From NCBI GenBank assembly GCA_017548245.1, contig JAFYMU010000031.1, positions 1 through 7,178 on the forward strand: a stretch of 7,178 nucleotides of DNA, written 5' to 3'. Shown here piece by piece: positions 1 to 5,830 of the stretch (position 1 is the first letter of the stretch; each line of letters opens with the position of its first letter). The notes below the pieces were generated by a model. That model had not been told where the DNA came from, ran no database searches, and saw only the letters and a list, made by a program, of their open reading frames with translations. The translations under genes were made by a program, and so were the position numbers. Source of the stretch: Kiritimatiellia bacterium. GTDB taxonomy: Bacteria > Verrucomicrobiota > Kiritimatiellia > RFP12 > DVOR01.

Positions 1-558
1 ATGACGCGCGCCAAGCGTCTCTCGGCAACGGCTGAGTTGTATGCGGCAAAGCCGGGTGTGGTCTTGGATTTGTCGGATGATGAATCGCTGCATGCGGCGA
101 CAAGTGAATTGTTGGACCTCGTGAGTGAAGGCAAACTCAAGGTGCACACGGCCACCAATCGCGTTTTGGAACTCGCAGGCTTTTCGCCGAGTGCCACCGA
201 GTTGCGTTCGGTCCTTGAAGCCATTCGCGCAGATGTGCCCCATGTGCAGCAGATTGATTGTTCGCGTGTTACGTTGGGCGAGGCTACAGGCGTGGTTGAA
301 GTGGAAGCCGCAGAAACGGGTTCTACGCAAGGCGTGACAGCGGTGAAGACGGCGCGTGGTTATCGTGACAGCCAAAAGCGTGCAGCACCGAAGATGCCGG
401 TGGTTGGCGTGATGACAGTGCCGTATCCGTGCTTGGTCCTGAAAGATGGTTCGCGTGTGACCGAAGGTGCTGAGTTTGGCGGCTTTATCATTGAACAGAT
501 TGGCGCTGACACCATCCGTGTGCGTGGCCCCGAAGGCACCTTTGAATGGCGCCCCTAA
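1..558 (+). CDS. sctD: SctD, inner-membrane ring protein of the T3SS (C-terminal part)
   Basis: The reading frame is open from the first base to a TAA at 556-558 (185 residues). SctD (YscD/PrgH/CdsD family) is a bitopic inner-membrane protein. Its periplasmic ring-building (BON-like) domains form the outer of the two inner-membrane rings, around SctJ. Family members are around 400 residues or longer, with an N-terminal FHA domain and one membrane helix. Neither is visible here, so this is most likely the periplasmic C-terminal part cut by the window edge, and the ATG at base 1 is probably an internal Met. Residues about 25-95 read as an alpha/beta ring-building domain. The end has the family-like pattern PYPCLVLKDGSRVTEG (residues 141-156), followed by a Gly-rich beta segment. 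The assignment also rests on the neighbours, because sctE-sctF-sctG follow directly. The identity is likely but the sequence match is weaker than for sctN or sctJ. Confidence 0.75.
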   Translation: MTRAKRLSATAELYAAKPGVVLDLSDDESLHAATSELLDLVSEGKLKVHTATNRVLELAGFSPSATELRSVLEAIRADVPHVQQIDCSRVTLGEATGVVEVEAAETGSTQGVTAVKTARGYRDSQKRAAPKMPVVGVMTVPYPCLVLKDGSRVTEGAEFGGFIIEQIGADTIRVRGPEGTFEWRP

Positions 559-571
559 GGATTTGATAACG

Positions 572-784
572 ATGCAATTACTTGAACTTGAACGTGATCT
601 CTCTGGCGCCGACCGCGATGCGGCGTTGGCGCGCCATGATGAGATTTTGGCGAATCTCGAGGCACGGATAAGTGCCGCGTTACGTGAAGGTTTGCCGCCC
701 GATGACTATGCACGTGTGGAACAGTTACGTGAAGCCAATGTGGTGGCGCGCAAGATTTTAAGGCTTTCAGCTCGCGAGAACTGA
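572..784 (+). CDS. sctE: SctE, small needle-subunit chaperone
   Basis: This 70-residue, highly charged, all-helical protein starts at ATG 572. AAGGA (557-561), which overlaps the sctD stop codon, lies 10 bases upstream. In the Ysc family, SctE (YscE, about 66 residues) pairs with the TPR protein SctG to hold the needle subunit SctF as a soluble 1:1:1 complex in the cytoplasm. The length, the two predicted helices (about residues 1-30 and 40-65) separated by a Gly-Leu-Pro-Pro turn, and the position between sctD and sctF all fit. The frame stays open upstream inside sctD, but those upstream starts have no ribosome-binding site and would overlap sctD heavily. Such small helical proteins have little sequence signature, so the name depends mainly on gene order. 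Confidence 0.72.
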   Translation: MQLLELERDLSGADRDAALARHDEILANLEARISAALREGLPPDDYARVEQLREANVVARKILRLSAREN

Positions 785-810
785 AGGATCATTTGGGTTG
801 AAGTGGACCT

Positions 811-824
811 CAAGCGAGTGCTTG
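811..824. promoter_or_regulatory. Short perfect inverted repeat just upstream of the sctF -35 box
   Basis: CAAGC (811-815) and GCTTG (820-824) form a perfect 5-base inverted repeat around GAGT, ending 4 bases before the -35 hexamer at 829. The position suits an operator, or a weak hairpin at the end of an sctE transcript. A repeat this short can occur by chance, so this is a low-confidence site. Confidence 0.25.
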
Positions 825-828
825 CGAA

Positions 829-858
829 TTGACGGAACCGTTTATTCTTTGGTACACT
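829..858 (+). promoter_or_regulatory. Sigma-70-type extended -10 promoter upstream of sctF
   Basis: The 144-base gap before the needle gene is the only sizeable intergenic gap in the window. It contains TTGACG (829-834), then exactly 18 bases, then TACACT (853-858). The -10 box is preceded by TGG (850-852), which matches the extended -10 TGn motif. Transcription would start near 865-867 and give a leader of about 63 bases before ATG 929. It would give the needle gene and everything downstream a second transcription start, independent of the sctD promoter. The calls are by eye and no start site has been mapped. Confidence 0.62.
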
Positions 859-876
859 AAAACCAGGTATATGAGT

Positions 877-902
877 ATTTCCGTTCGCCTTCGAACGGGA
901 AT
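877..902 (+). promoter_or_regulatory. Stem-loop in the sctF mRNA leader
   Basis: CCGTTCG (881-887) pairs perfectly with CGAACGG (892-898) around a CCTT loop. The stem extends outward with one U-G pair (880-899) and three A/U pairs (877-879 with 900-902), giving 11 pairs in all. It begins about 10 bases after the predicted transcription start and ends 12 bases before the AAGGAG of sctF. Such 5' hairpins often protect abundant mRNAs from decay. A short T run (902-905) follows, so partial termination of read-through from sctE is the alternative. The pairing is seen directly; the role is inferred. Confidence 0.55.
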
Positions 903-928
903 TTTAGACAAACAAAGGAGCGAATAAC

Positions 929-1234
929 ATGTCTCTTCCCGTATTCACGAATCCTGTTGATGAAATCCAGGAAGCCGGCTTCCGTAACTGGGGCGAAAAT
1001 GCAGCAAATATCCACACCGACCGCGTGTACACCGCCTTGATCAATGCAGCTAAGGTGATGGAAGAACGCTTGGCCACCTCTCTCAAGAACTACGAAGAAC
1101 ACCCTGACGTGCAGGCCAACCTTCAGCAGTTGCAGTATGACCTCCAGAGCTGGAACCTCGCCCTCACCACGATGACGAACATCCAGAAGAACATGGCTGA
1201 CGCGTTGAAGTCGATCTCTTCTAACTTCCGCTAA
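929..1234 (+). CDS. sctF: SctF, T3SS needle filament subunit
   Basis: SctF polymerises helically into the hollow extracellular needle through which effectors pass. The product has 101 residues (YscF has 87), no signal peptide and no cysteine, and is predicted helical. The conserved needle pattern is present: a Pro (P59) in the turn, then LQQLQYDLQSWN with the hallmark Trp (W75), then NIQKNMADALKSI in the C-terminal helix that lines the channel, ending in NFR. The extra length is at the N-terminus. The start at ATG 929 has AAGGAG (915-920) 8 bases upstream, the strongest ribosome-binding site in the window. Codons are skewed to forms typical of highly expressed genes: all Ile are ATC, all Phe TTC, all Lys AAG and all Gln CAG. 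The stop overlaps the sctG start (TAATG). It is preceded by its own promoter and leader hairpin. Confidence 0.92.
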   Translation: MSLPVFTNPVDEIQEAGFRNWGENAANIHTDRVYTALINAAKVMEERLATSLKNYEEHPDVQANLQQLQYDLQSWNLALTTMTNIQKNMADALKSISSNFR

Positions 1235-1602
1235 TGTTTGATTTAACGCCTGAAGAGGCTCGCTTGTTGCTCAACGTTGCCATGATGGCAACGGGGAGCA
1301 ATCGCTTTACCTCCGCTGCGAAGATTCTCGCGGCGTTGGAGCGTTTCCGTCCGGGTGATCCTTCACTCGCGGCGGCAAATGCGATGTTATTTATTAGTAT
1401 GGGCGACTTCCAGGGCGCTGTGGACTACCTCGATCAAGAGGCCCTTCCCCAGCATCCTGATGGCGCTATGCTAAAGGCCTTCAAGGGAATGGCATTACTC
1501 CGCATGAATCGCGTGCAAGAAGCGCGTGGTCCATTGCAGGAGGCCGCTGAACAAAGCGATGATCCTGCCGCTGCTCAATTGGCAAAGGATATGCTTGTAT
1601 GA
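1234..1602 (+). CDS. sctG: SctG, TPR-like co-chaperone for the needle subunit
   Basis: This is a 122-residue all-helical protein (YscG is about 115). Repeated helix-turn-helix units run LLNVAMMATGSNRFTSAAKIL (about residues 12-32), then an RPGDPSLAAANAMLFISMGD unit (about 39-58), then a third KAFKGMALLRMNRVQEA unit (about 81-97). The spacing of Ala, Gly and large hydrophobic residues is that of tetratricopeptide repeats. In Ysc systems SctG binds the C-terminal helix of SctF and works with SctE. Its place straight after sctF fits, with the ATG inside the sctF stop (TAATG, 1-base overlap), so translation is coupled and chaperone and client are made together. The HrpB1/HrpK family of other T3SSs has a similar fold and is an alternative family label. 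The chaperone role is inferred from family and position. Confidence 0.8.
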   Translation: MFDLTPEEARLLLNVAMMATGSNRFTSAAKILAALERFRPGDPSLAAANAMLFISMGDFQGAVDYLDQEALPQHPDGAMLKAFKGMALLRMNRVQEARGPLQEAAEQSDDPAAAQLAKDMLV

Positions 1603-1979
1603 CAGAAGAGATCATTATTGAAGCCGTTCGTTCGGCACACATCTCGCCTCGCATGGTCGAACCCACGGGTGTTGTTTCGCCTGTGGCTGACCCTGAAACG
1701 GTGGCGCGGTTTTCTCAAGCGATGGCTCCCGCGCAAGTGGAAGCGGTTCCGTTTGCAGATAAGGTGGCGGCGTCTTGGCAATCTGCTCAGGCGAACCATC
1801 AAGGGATCGTCCATCGCATTCAAGCACTCTCTGAAATGAGCGGTCGCCATGCGTTGAGTGCCGCAGAATTGACCGAACTGCAATACGAAGTGCATAATTT
1901 GGCCTTCCAGCAGGAGGTCGTTGCGAAGGTTGCAGACAAATCGTCTTCGGCGATTCAGACGCTGATTCGTAACCAGTAA
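1599..1979 (+). CDS. sctI: SctI, inner rod protein of the T3SS
   Basis: SctI is exported early and forms the rod or adapter that anchors the needle to the export apparatus inside the basal body. The product has 126 residues (YscI is about 115). The N-terminal half is loosely structured and Pro/Val-rich. The DPETVARFSQAM stretch (about residues 31-42) resembles the rod-family P-x-x-x-x-RF motif. The C-terminal helices carry the best family match, ELTELQYEVHNLAFQQEVVAK (about 90-110), followed by the end sequence QTLIRNQ. The start is ATG 1599, overlapping the sctG stop by ATGA, with AAAGGA (1584-1589) 9 bases upstream. In Yersinia, sctH (yopR) lies between G and I; here that gene is absent. 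Confidence 0.88.
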   Translation: MTEEIIIEAVRSAHISPRMVEPTGVVSPVADPETVARFSQAMAPAQVEAVPFADKVAASWQSAQANHQGIVHRIQALSEMSGRHALSAAELTELQYEVHNLAFQQEVVAKVADKSSSAIQTLIRNQ

Positions 1980-2005
1980 GGGCTGATCAGTGGACTGCAT
2001 GGAAA

Positions 2006-2019
2006 CTCCGAAACGGAGG
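2006..2019 (+). promoter_or_regulatory. Small hairpin covering the sctJ ribosome-binding site
   Basis: CTCCG (2006-2010) and CGGAG (2014-2018) are perfectly complementary across an AAA loop. The right arm contains nearly all of the Shine-Dalgarno sequence GGAGG (2015-2019) used by ATG 2029. If it forms, initiation at sctJ would depend on ribosomes arriving from sctI or on another opening event. The stem is only five pairs, so the effect may be small. Confidence 0.35.
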
Positions 2020-2028
2020 GGAATGGGA

Positions 2029-2613
2029 ATGAAGAAGCCAATGTTAATGGTGGCGCTCTGTGCGTTGCTCGCAGGTTGCGACAAGGACGTAGCCCTCCAT
2101 TCGCAAATTGAAGAACGCCAGGCGAATCTCGTGATGGCGGCGCTTCTCGATGATGGTATCGCTTGTCACAAGATGCCGGGCGATGAAGGTCTGTGGAATG
2201 TTTTGATTGCTGAAGCAGACTTCGCGAAGGCAACGAATTTGTTGGAACGTAAGGGCTTGCCGCAACGTTCGTATCAGGGTGTCTCGGAGGTGTTTAAGAA
2301 GACTGGCATGGTCTCTTCGCCCTCGGAAGAGCGTATCCGTTTTATGGATGCCCTCGCACAGGACCTCTCGCGAACCATTTCGGGTATCGATGGCGTTGTG
2401 GATGCACGCGTCCATGTGGTGTTGCCTGAAAACGATCCCTTTGCAAAGCATACGCTTCCCTCAAGTGCCGCAGTCGCGATTCGCAGTCGTTGGAATGCTG
2501 ATATCGCCGACCTTGTGCCTTCGATTAAGAATCTCGTGAAGAACTCCATTGAGGGGTTGAAGTACGAGAAGATTTCGGTTACGGTCTTTAAAGACGCTCC
2601 TCCCGAAAAGTAA
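2029..2613 (+). CDS. sctJ: SctJ, inner-membrane ring lipoprotein of the T3SS
   Basis: The start at ATG 2029 is chosen because GGAGG (2015-2019) is 9 bases upstream and the product then begins with a classic lipoprotein signal: MKK, a hydrophobic core and the lipobox LLAGC with lipidated Cys17. Asp follows the Cys; in enterobacteria Asp at +2 retains lipoproteins in the inner membrane, as expected for SctJ. Starts at GTG 1990, ATG 1999 or ATG 2023 are less likely. The product has 194 residues. The YscJ/EscJ/PrgK hallmarks are clear: an ERKGLPQ segment in the first ring domain, SSPSEER, IDGVVDARVHVVLPE (the VHVVLPE at 128-134) and NSIEGL (172-177). SctJ forms the ring nested inside SctD. YscJ (244 residues) ends with a membrane helix. 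This protein stops before one, like the 190-residue EscJ, so the lipid is probably its only membrane anchor. Confidence 0.94.
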   Translation: MKKPMLMVALCALLAGCDKDVALHSQIEERQANLVMAALLDDGIACHKMPGDEGLWNVLIAEADFAKATNLLERKGLPQRSYQGVSEVFKKTGMVSSPSEERIRFMDALAQDLSRTISGIDGVVDARVHVVLPENDPFAKHTLPSSAAVAIRSRWNADIADLVPSIKNLVKNSIEGLKYEKISVTVFKDAPPEK

Positions 2614-2614
2614 A

Positions 2615-2959
2615 ATGACAGCAGAAGAACGTCAATTCCTTCTTACAGCGGCCTGGCTCTTTGTGCGCCATGGTCAGCAACATCGTGCCCGCGCCCTTGT
2701 GGAAGCGCTCACGGAGGCTGACCCGCGCGATGGTGTCTCCGCGGCGGCATTGGCGGAATTTATGTTGGCAGAGGGAGAGGGCTTTGAGGCGCTAAAAGTG
2801 CTTCGTGCGGCCGATTTCCCTCCCGAACTCGCGCGAGCAGAGGCAATCTTAGAGACGCGTGCACTGGCAATGACAGGGCGAACCGAGGAGAGCGCAAAAC
2901 GTTGGAAGCGTTTTCTCGAATCGCGTAAAGGAAGGGGCCGCTCATGGATTGCACAATAA
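2615..2959 (+). CDS. Small TPR-like T3SS protein, possible YscY-type chaperone
   Basis: This 114-residue all-helical protein starts one base after the sctJ stop (TAA-A-ATG), so it is translationally coupled. It has TPR-like features: FLLTAAWLFVRHGQQHRARAL (about residues 8-28), an Ala-rich second unit (about 43-62), and RALAMTGRTEESAKRW (about 87-102). A charged tail ends SRKGRGRSWIAQ. By eye the N-terminal pattern (E-x-Q-FLL-x-x-x-WL-x-x-x-x-G, then RA) and the end (RFLES) resemble YscY, the 114-residue chaperone of YscX. It also resembles the neighbouring sctG product in length and helix spacing. In Yersinia, yscY sits beside yscX and lcrD, not between J and K. It could equally be a diverged SctG paralogue or an HrpB1/HrpK-like protein. 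A cytosolic chaperone role is inferred; the client is unknown and no yscX-like gene is visible here. Confidence 0.6.
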   Translation: MTAEERQFLLTAAWLFVRHGQQHRARALVEALTEADPRDGVSAAALAEFMLAEGEGFEALKVLRAADFPPELARAEAILETRALAMTGRTEESAKRWKRFLESRKGRGRSWIAQ

Positions 2960-3381
2960 CCCAAGCACGCGAACTCATCGCGAACGACCGATTGTGGCCG
3001 AAGGTGCGTGATTACCTCGCGGCAGGGGGGGCGTTTGAATGCTTTCCGCCGTCGGATCCTGCGCGCTTAAAGTTGCTAGATGAGGCCACGCGCCAAGCAA
3101 TCGGGCATTGGATTGAGGCGATTGCCTTAGCCGATCAATGGCGAAAGGTCGTGGATGGCGCAGCGGTGCGTGAGATTAAAGCGGCGCACGCGGATGTCTA
3201 TCCCGAAGTCTTCCGTTATACGGCCTATTTTACCAAGTGGCGTAGCGTCCTCAATGAGATGGTGCGCACGGCCGAACGTCAAGGGTGTCGCGTCTCGCAA
3301 GTGCCATGCCCTGACTTCGCGATGGTGTTGTTACTCCTAAAATTAAAATTTCCGGAGGCCTATAAGTTATGTTGTTGTTAA
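2944..3381 (+). CDS. sctK: Short SctK-like sorting-platform protein
   Basis: The product has 145 residues and starts at ATG 2944, 16 bases inside the preceding gene, with AAAGGAAGGGG (2927-2937) upstream. SctK (YscK/PscK) is the cytosolic accessory protein that links the inner-membrane ring protein SctD to SctQ and SctL pods of the sorting platform. The assignment rests mainly on position: sctJ lies two genes upstream and sctL immediately downstream. The length is well below the roughly 210 residues of YscK. The C-terminal stretch FAMVLLLLKLKFPEAY (about residues 126-141) resembles the W/L-rich tail of the family, but the match is weak. The last codons encode CCC, which results from the 13-base overlap with sctL, where the same bases read MLLL. 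It could be another T3SS accessory protein; I have no catalytic or binding motif to settle it. Confidence 0.55.
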   Translation: MDCTITQARELIANDRLWPKVRDYLAAGGAFECFPPSDPARLKLLDEATRQAIGHWIEAIALADQWRKVVDGAAVREIKAAHADVYPEVFRYTAYFTKWRSVLNEMVRTAERQGCRVSQVPCPDFAMVLLLLKLKFPEAYKLCCC

Positions 3382-3986
3382 AGAAACAAGCCTTTGAGCT
3401 CTCCTCGTCTGCACGTCTGGTTAAGGCGGCAGATGCACGTTGTGTCTGTGATGCGCAAGCGATTATTGCGGCAGCCGAAGCCGAAGCGGCACGATTGATT
3501 GAGGCCGCCAAGTCTGCTTTTGAGGAAGAACGCCGTCGCGGTTATGCGCAAGGCCTTGAAGATGTGAAGGCGGAGGTCTCGCGTCGTAAACTTGCTCTCG
3601 CGGAAGAATCGGCCGCCTTTATGGGTTCGGTCGAAGAGAAGATGGCCGATATCGTCCTGAAAGCCTTGCGTAAGTGCGTGGATGAAATCGGCGATCGCGA
3701 ATTGGTCGTGCCGATTGTGCGTAAGGTGATGCGCACGGTGGTGCGTAACCAACGCCAGATTACCTTGCGTGTTGCGCCTGAAATGGTCGATAGCGTCAAG
3801 TTGCGCATGACCGAAATCCTCTCTGATTTTCCCTTACTCGATGCGGTGGATGTCCAAGAAGACGCGCGTCTTAAAGGAACCGCTTGCGTGGTTGAAACGG
3901 CTGCTGGCATTGCCGACGCCTCCATTGAAACGCAACTCGCCGCAGTTGAAGAGTCCATCCGCCGCCATTTCGCGCGTGAACGCTAA
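3369..3986 (+). CDS. sctL: SctL, stator of the T3SS ATPase
   Basis: SctL (YscL/HrpE/FliH family) forms a dimer that tethers and regulates the ATPase SctN and connects it to SctQ. The product has 205 residues (YscL is about 220). The N-terminal part has the family pattern ARLVKAADA, then the Ala/Glu-rich coiled coil [17 protein letters not shown] (about residues 34-50), then the [14 protein letters not shown] turn (about 55-68), as in FliH and V/F-type stator subunits. The C-terminal globular domain (about 100-205) includes [17 protein letters not shown] and an end with alternating strands and a final amphipathic helix (EESIRRHF). GGAGG (3354-3358) lies 10 bases before ATG 3369. The start overlaps sctK by 13 bases, and 17 bases separate the end from sctN. 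Confidence 0.92.
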   Translation: MLLLKKQAFELSSSARLVKAADARCVCDAQAIIAAAEAEAARLIEAAKSAFEEERRRGYAQGLEDVKAEVSRRKLALAEESAAFMGSVEEKMADIVLKALRKCVDEIGDRELVVPIVRKVMRTVVRNQRQITLRVAPEMVDSVKLRMTEILSDFPLLDAVDVQEDARLKGTACVVETAAGIADASIETQLAAVEESIRRHFARER

Positions 3987-4003
3987 GAAAGGCGTTGCAA
4001 ACT

Positions 4004-5335
4004 ATGTCCGTGTCATCCTTTGATTACATTACCGAGGTCCTTGATCAGGCCGTTGCTGATGCGCGCCCGATTGATGTCAAGGGCAAGGTGATTCAGGTGG
4101 TTGGCACCATCATTAAGGCCTCTGTGCCTGGCGTTAAGGTGGGCGAAGTCTGCATTTTGCGCAACCCTTGGGAAGGCACCGAAGTCTCGGCTGAGGTGGT
4201 TGGTTTTACTAAGGAAACGGTGCTCTTGACCGCGCTCGGCGCAATGGTGGGTATTTCGGCGCAGACCGAGGTGATTCCTACGCGTCGTGTCCACATGGTG
4301 CCCGTTGGCGATTCGCTCTTAGGACGCGTCTTAGATGGCTTGGGCCACCCGATTGATGCCGAAGAAAAGGGCCCCTTGCGTCCTGAGGGCTACTATCCTG
4401 TTTACGCCGATCCGCCCAATCCCTTGGAACGTACCGTCATTTCCAAACCCATTGCCCTCGGGATTCGTTCGCTCGACGCCTTGCTCACCTGTGGTGAGGG
4501 CCAACGTATGGGCATCTTTGCCGCCGCGGGTGGTGGTAAATCTACCCTTTTGGCGCAGATTGTGCGCAATACCGAAGCCGATGTCACGGTCTTGGCCTTG
4601 ATTGGCGAACGTGGCCGTGAAGTGCGTGAGTTCATTGAAAAGGATTTGGGCCCTGAGGGCCTTGCGAAGTCGGTGGTGATTTGTTCCACCTCCGATCGCA
4701 GCGCCATGGAACGTCTTAAGGCGGCCTATGTCGCCACCTCGATCGCCGAATCCTTCCGTGATAAGGGCAAAAAGGTCTTGCTGTTGATGGATTCGGTGAC
4801 GCGTTTTGGCCGTGCCCAACGTGAAATCGGCCTTGCAGCGGGCGAACCGCCCACGCGTCGTGGCTTCCCGCCAAGCGTCTTCTCGGAGTTGCCGAAGTTG
4901 ATGGAACGCGCAGGAAACTCGGCCAAGGGTTCGATTACGGCACTCTACACGGTGCTCGTGGAAGGTGATGATATGACCGAACCCATCGCGGACGAAACGC
5001 GTTCGATCTTGGATGGTCACATCGTCTTGTCGCGTAAGTTGGCGCAGATGAACCACTATCCGGCCATTGATATTTTGCAGTCCATTTCACGTTGCCAAAA
5101 TGCCATCATTAATGCCGAGCACAAGAAAGATGCGGCGCATTTGCGTGAGATTTTGGCCAAATACGCAGAAGTGGAACTCTTGCTCAAGATTGGCGAATAT
5201 CAAAAGGGTGCTGATCGTGAGACTGACGAAGCCGTGGCAAAGATTGGTCGCGTGAATGCCTTTTTGCGTCAAGGACTCTTCGAACAGCATACCTTCGCAG
5301 AGACGATTCGCCAACTTGCGGAGGCGGTTCGCTAA
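4004..5335 (+). CDS. sctN: SctN, T3SS hexameric ATPase
   Basis: SctN hydrolyses ATP at the cytosolic face of the export gate, releases chaperones and unfolds substrates. It is related to the F1 beta subunit and FliI. The product has 443 residues from ATG 4004, the normal family length. TTG 3995 would add three residues but sits only 2 bases after the AAAGG (3988-3992), so ATG is preferred. An N-terminal beta-barrel domain (about residues 20-90) is followed by the catalytic core: the P-loop [12 protein letters not shown] (170-181, K179), GERGREV with the likely catalytic Glu202, Walker B LLLMD (D263), and the signature [21 protein letters not shown] directly after it. The C-terminal helical domain contains [12 protein letters not shown] and [15 protein letters not shown]. 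These motifs, rather than those of F1 or FliI alone, plus the flanking sctL and sctO, identify it as the injectisome enzyme. It appears intact. Confidence 0.97.
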   Translation: MSVSSFDYITEVLDQAVADARPIDVKGKVIQVVGTIIKASVPGVKVGEVCILRNPWEGTEVSAEVVGFTKETVLLTALGAMVGISAQTEVIPTRRVHMVPVGDSLLGRVLDGLGHPIDAEEKGPLRPEGYYPVYADPPNPLERTVISKPIALGIRSLDALLTCGEGQRMGIFAAAGGGKSTLLAQIVRNTEADVTVLALIGERGREVREFIEKDLGPEGLAKSVVICSTSDRSAMERLKAAYVATSIAESFRDKGKKVLLLMDSVTRFGRAQREIGLAAGEPPTRRGFPPSVFSELPKLMERAGNSAKGSITALYTVLVEGDDMTEPIADETRSILDGHIVLSRKLAQMNHYPAIDILQSISRCQNAIINAEHKKDAAHLREILAKYAEVELLLKIGEYQKGADRETDEAVAKIGRVNAFLRQGLFEQHTFAETIRQLAEAVR

Positions 5336-5830
5336 ATGACGTATGCCCTTCAGAGTCTGTTGCGAATCCGTGAGATGCGTGAAGAACGTGCCGCGAATGA
5401 GTTGACGGTCGCGCGACGTGAAGTGGCAAATGCCGAACGTGTTTTGGCAGAACGCCGTGCAGACTTGGCGGCGTATGAAGAGACCAAAGAGGCGCGTCGC
5501 AATCGTCTCTTTGAGGCCATCGAGGGCCGTGCGATCTCGATGGACGAACTCGATTTGGTGCGTGAGGGCATTGCACGCATTGATGAAGAGGGCACCTTGA
5601 AGGCCGATAACGTGGTGCAAGCGCAGACCGAACTTGAAAAACGGAATGTCTTGGCCGAAACCTCGCGTGCCGCCTTTGTGTCGGCCTCGAAGAACCGCAC
5701 GAAGATTACGGAACATCGTGACATTTGGCGTCACGCAGAGGCCGTAGCTGCAGAACACCGTCAAGAGACGGAACTGGAAGATTTTACAGGAAAAAAGGTC
5801 GTTGATGATGCTGCCTTTGATGGGGATTGA
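5336..5830 (+). CDS. sctO: SctO, central stalk of the T3SS ATPase
   Basis: SctO (YscO/CdsO/FliJ-like) is a coiled-coil hairpin that sits in the pore of the SctN hexamer and contacts the export gate protein SctV, like the gamma subunit of rotary ATPases. The product has 164 residues (YscO is about 154). Residues about 10-60 and 95-150 are long heptad-type helices rich in Arg, Glu and Ala, joined by an acidic linker (about 68-90), which fits a two-helix antiparallel coil. The opening LRIREMREERAANEL is typical of the family. The tail contains ELEDFTGKK. The ATG directly follows the sctN stop with no spacer. A GGAGG lies at 5320-5324 inside sctN. The gene overlaps the following sctP by 26 bases. 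Sequence identity in this family is low, so the name rests on fold pattern, size and position. Confidence 0.88.
   Translation: MTYALQSLLRIREMREERAANELTVARREVANAERVLAERRADLAAYEETKEARRNRLFEAIEGRAISMDELDLVREGIARIDEEGTLKADNVVQAQTELEKRNVLAETSRAAFVSASKNRTKITEHRDIWRHAEAVAAEHRQETELEDFTGKKVVDDAAFDGD

Noticed and set aside
467..571. An N-terminal extension of sctE into sctD.
   Set aside because: It is in frame, but it has no ribosome-binding site at 467, would overlap 92 bases of sctD, and would make the product longer than known SctE proteins; ATG 572 has AAGGA at good spacing.
857..1102. A minus-strand frame over the sctF promoter and 5' end.
   Set aside because: It covers the promoter, leader hairpin and needle coding sequence, has no plausible ribosome-binding site that I can see, and its protein shows no family features.
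1990..2028. A longer sctJ from GTG 1990 or ATG 1999.
   Set aside because: These starts would put a charged 10-13 residue extension in front of the lipoprotein signal peptide and lack a ribosome-binding site.
1575..2084. A 169-codon open frame on the minus strand.
   Set aside because: It is antisense to sctI and crosses the sctI-sctJ junction. The composition is Arg-rich and without domain pattern.
3995..4003. TTG start for sctN, three codons upstream of the ATG.
   Set aside because: The only AAAGG is 2 bases from TTG 3995, too close, but 11 bases from ATG 4004, which is acceptable.
4331..5056. A 241-codon open frame on the minus strand.
   Set aside because: It is entirely antisense to the catalytic core of sctN and is rich in His, Arg and Gln, as expected from a shadow frame.
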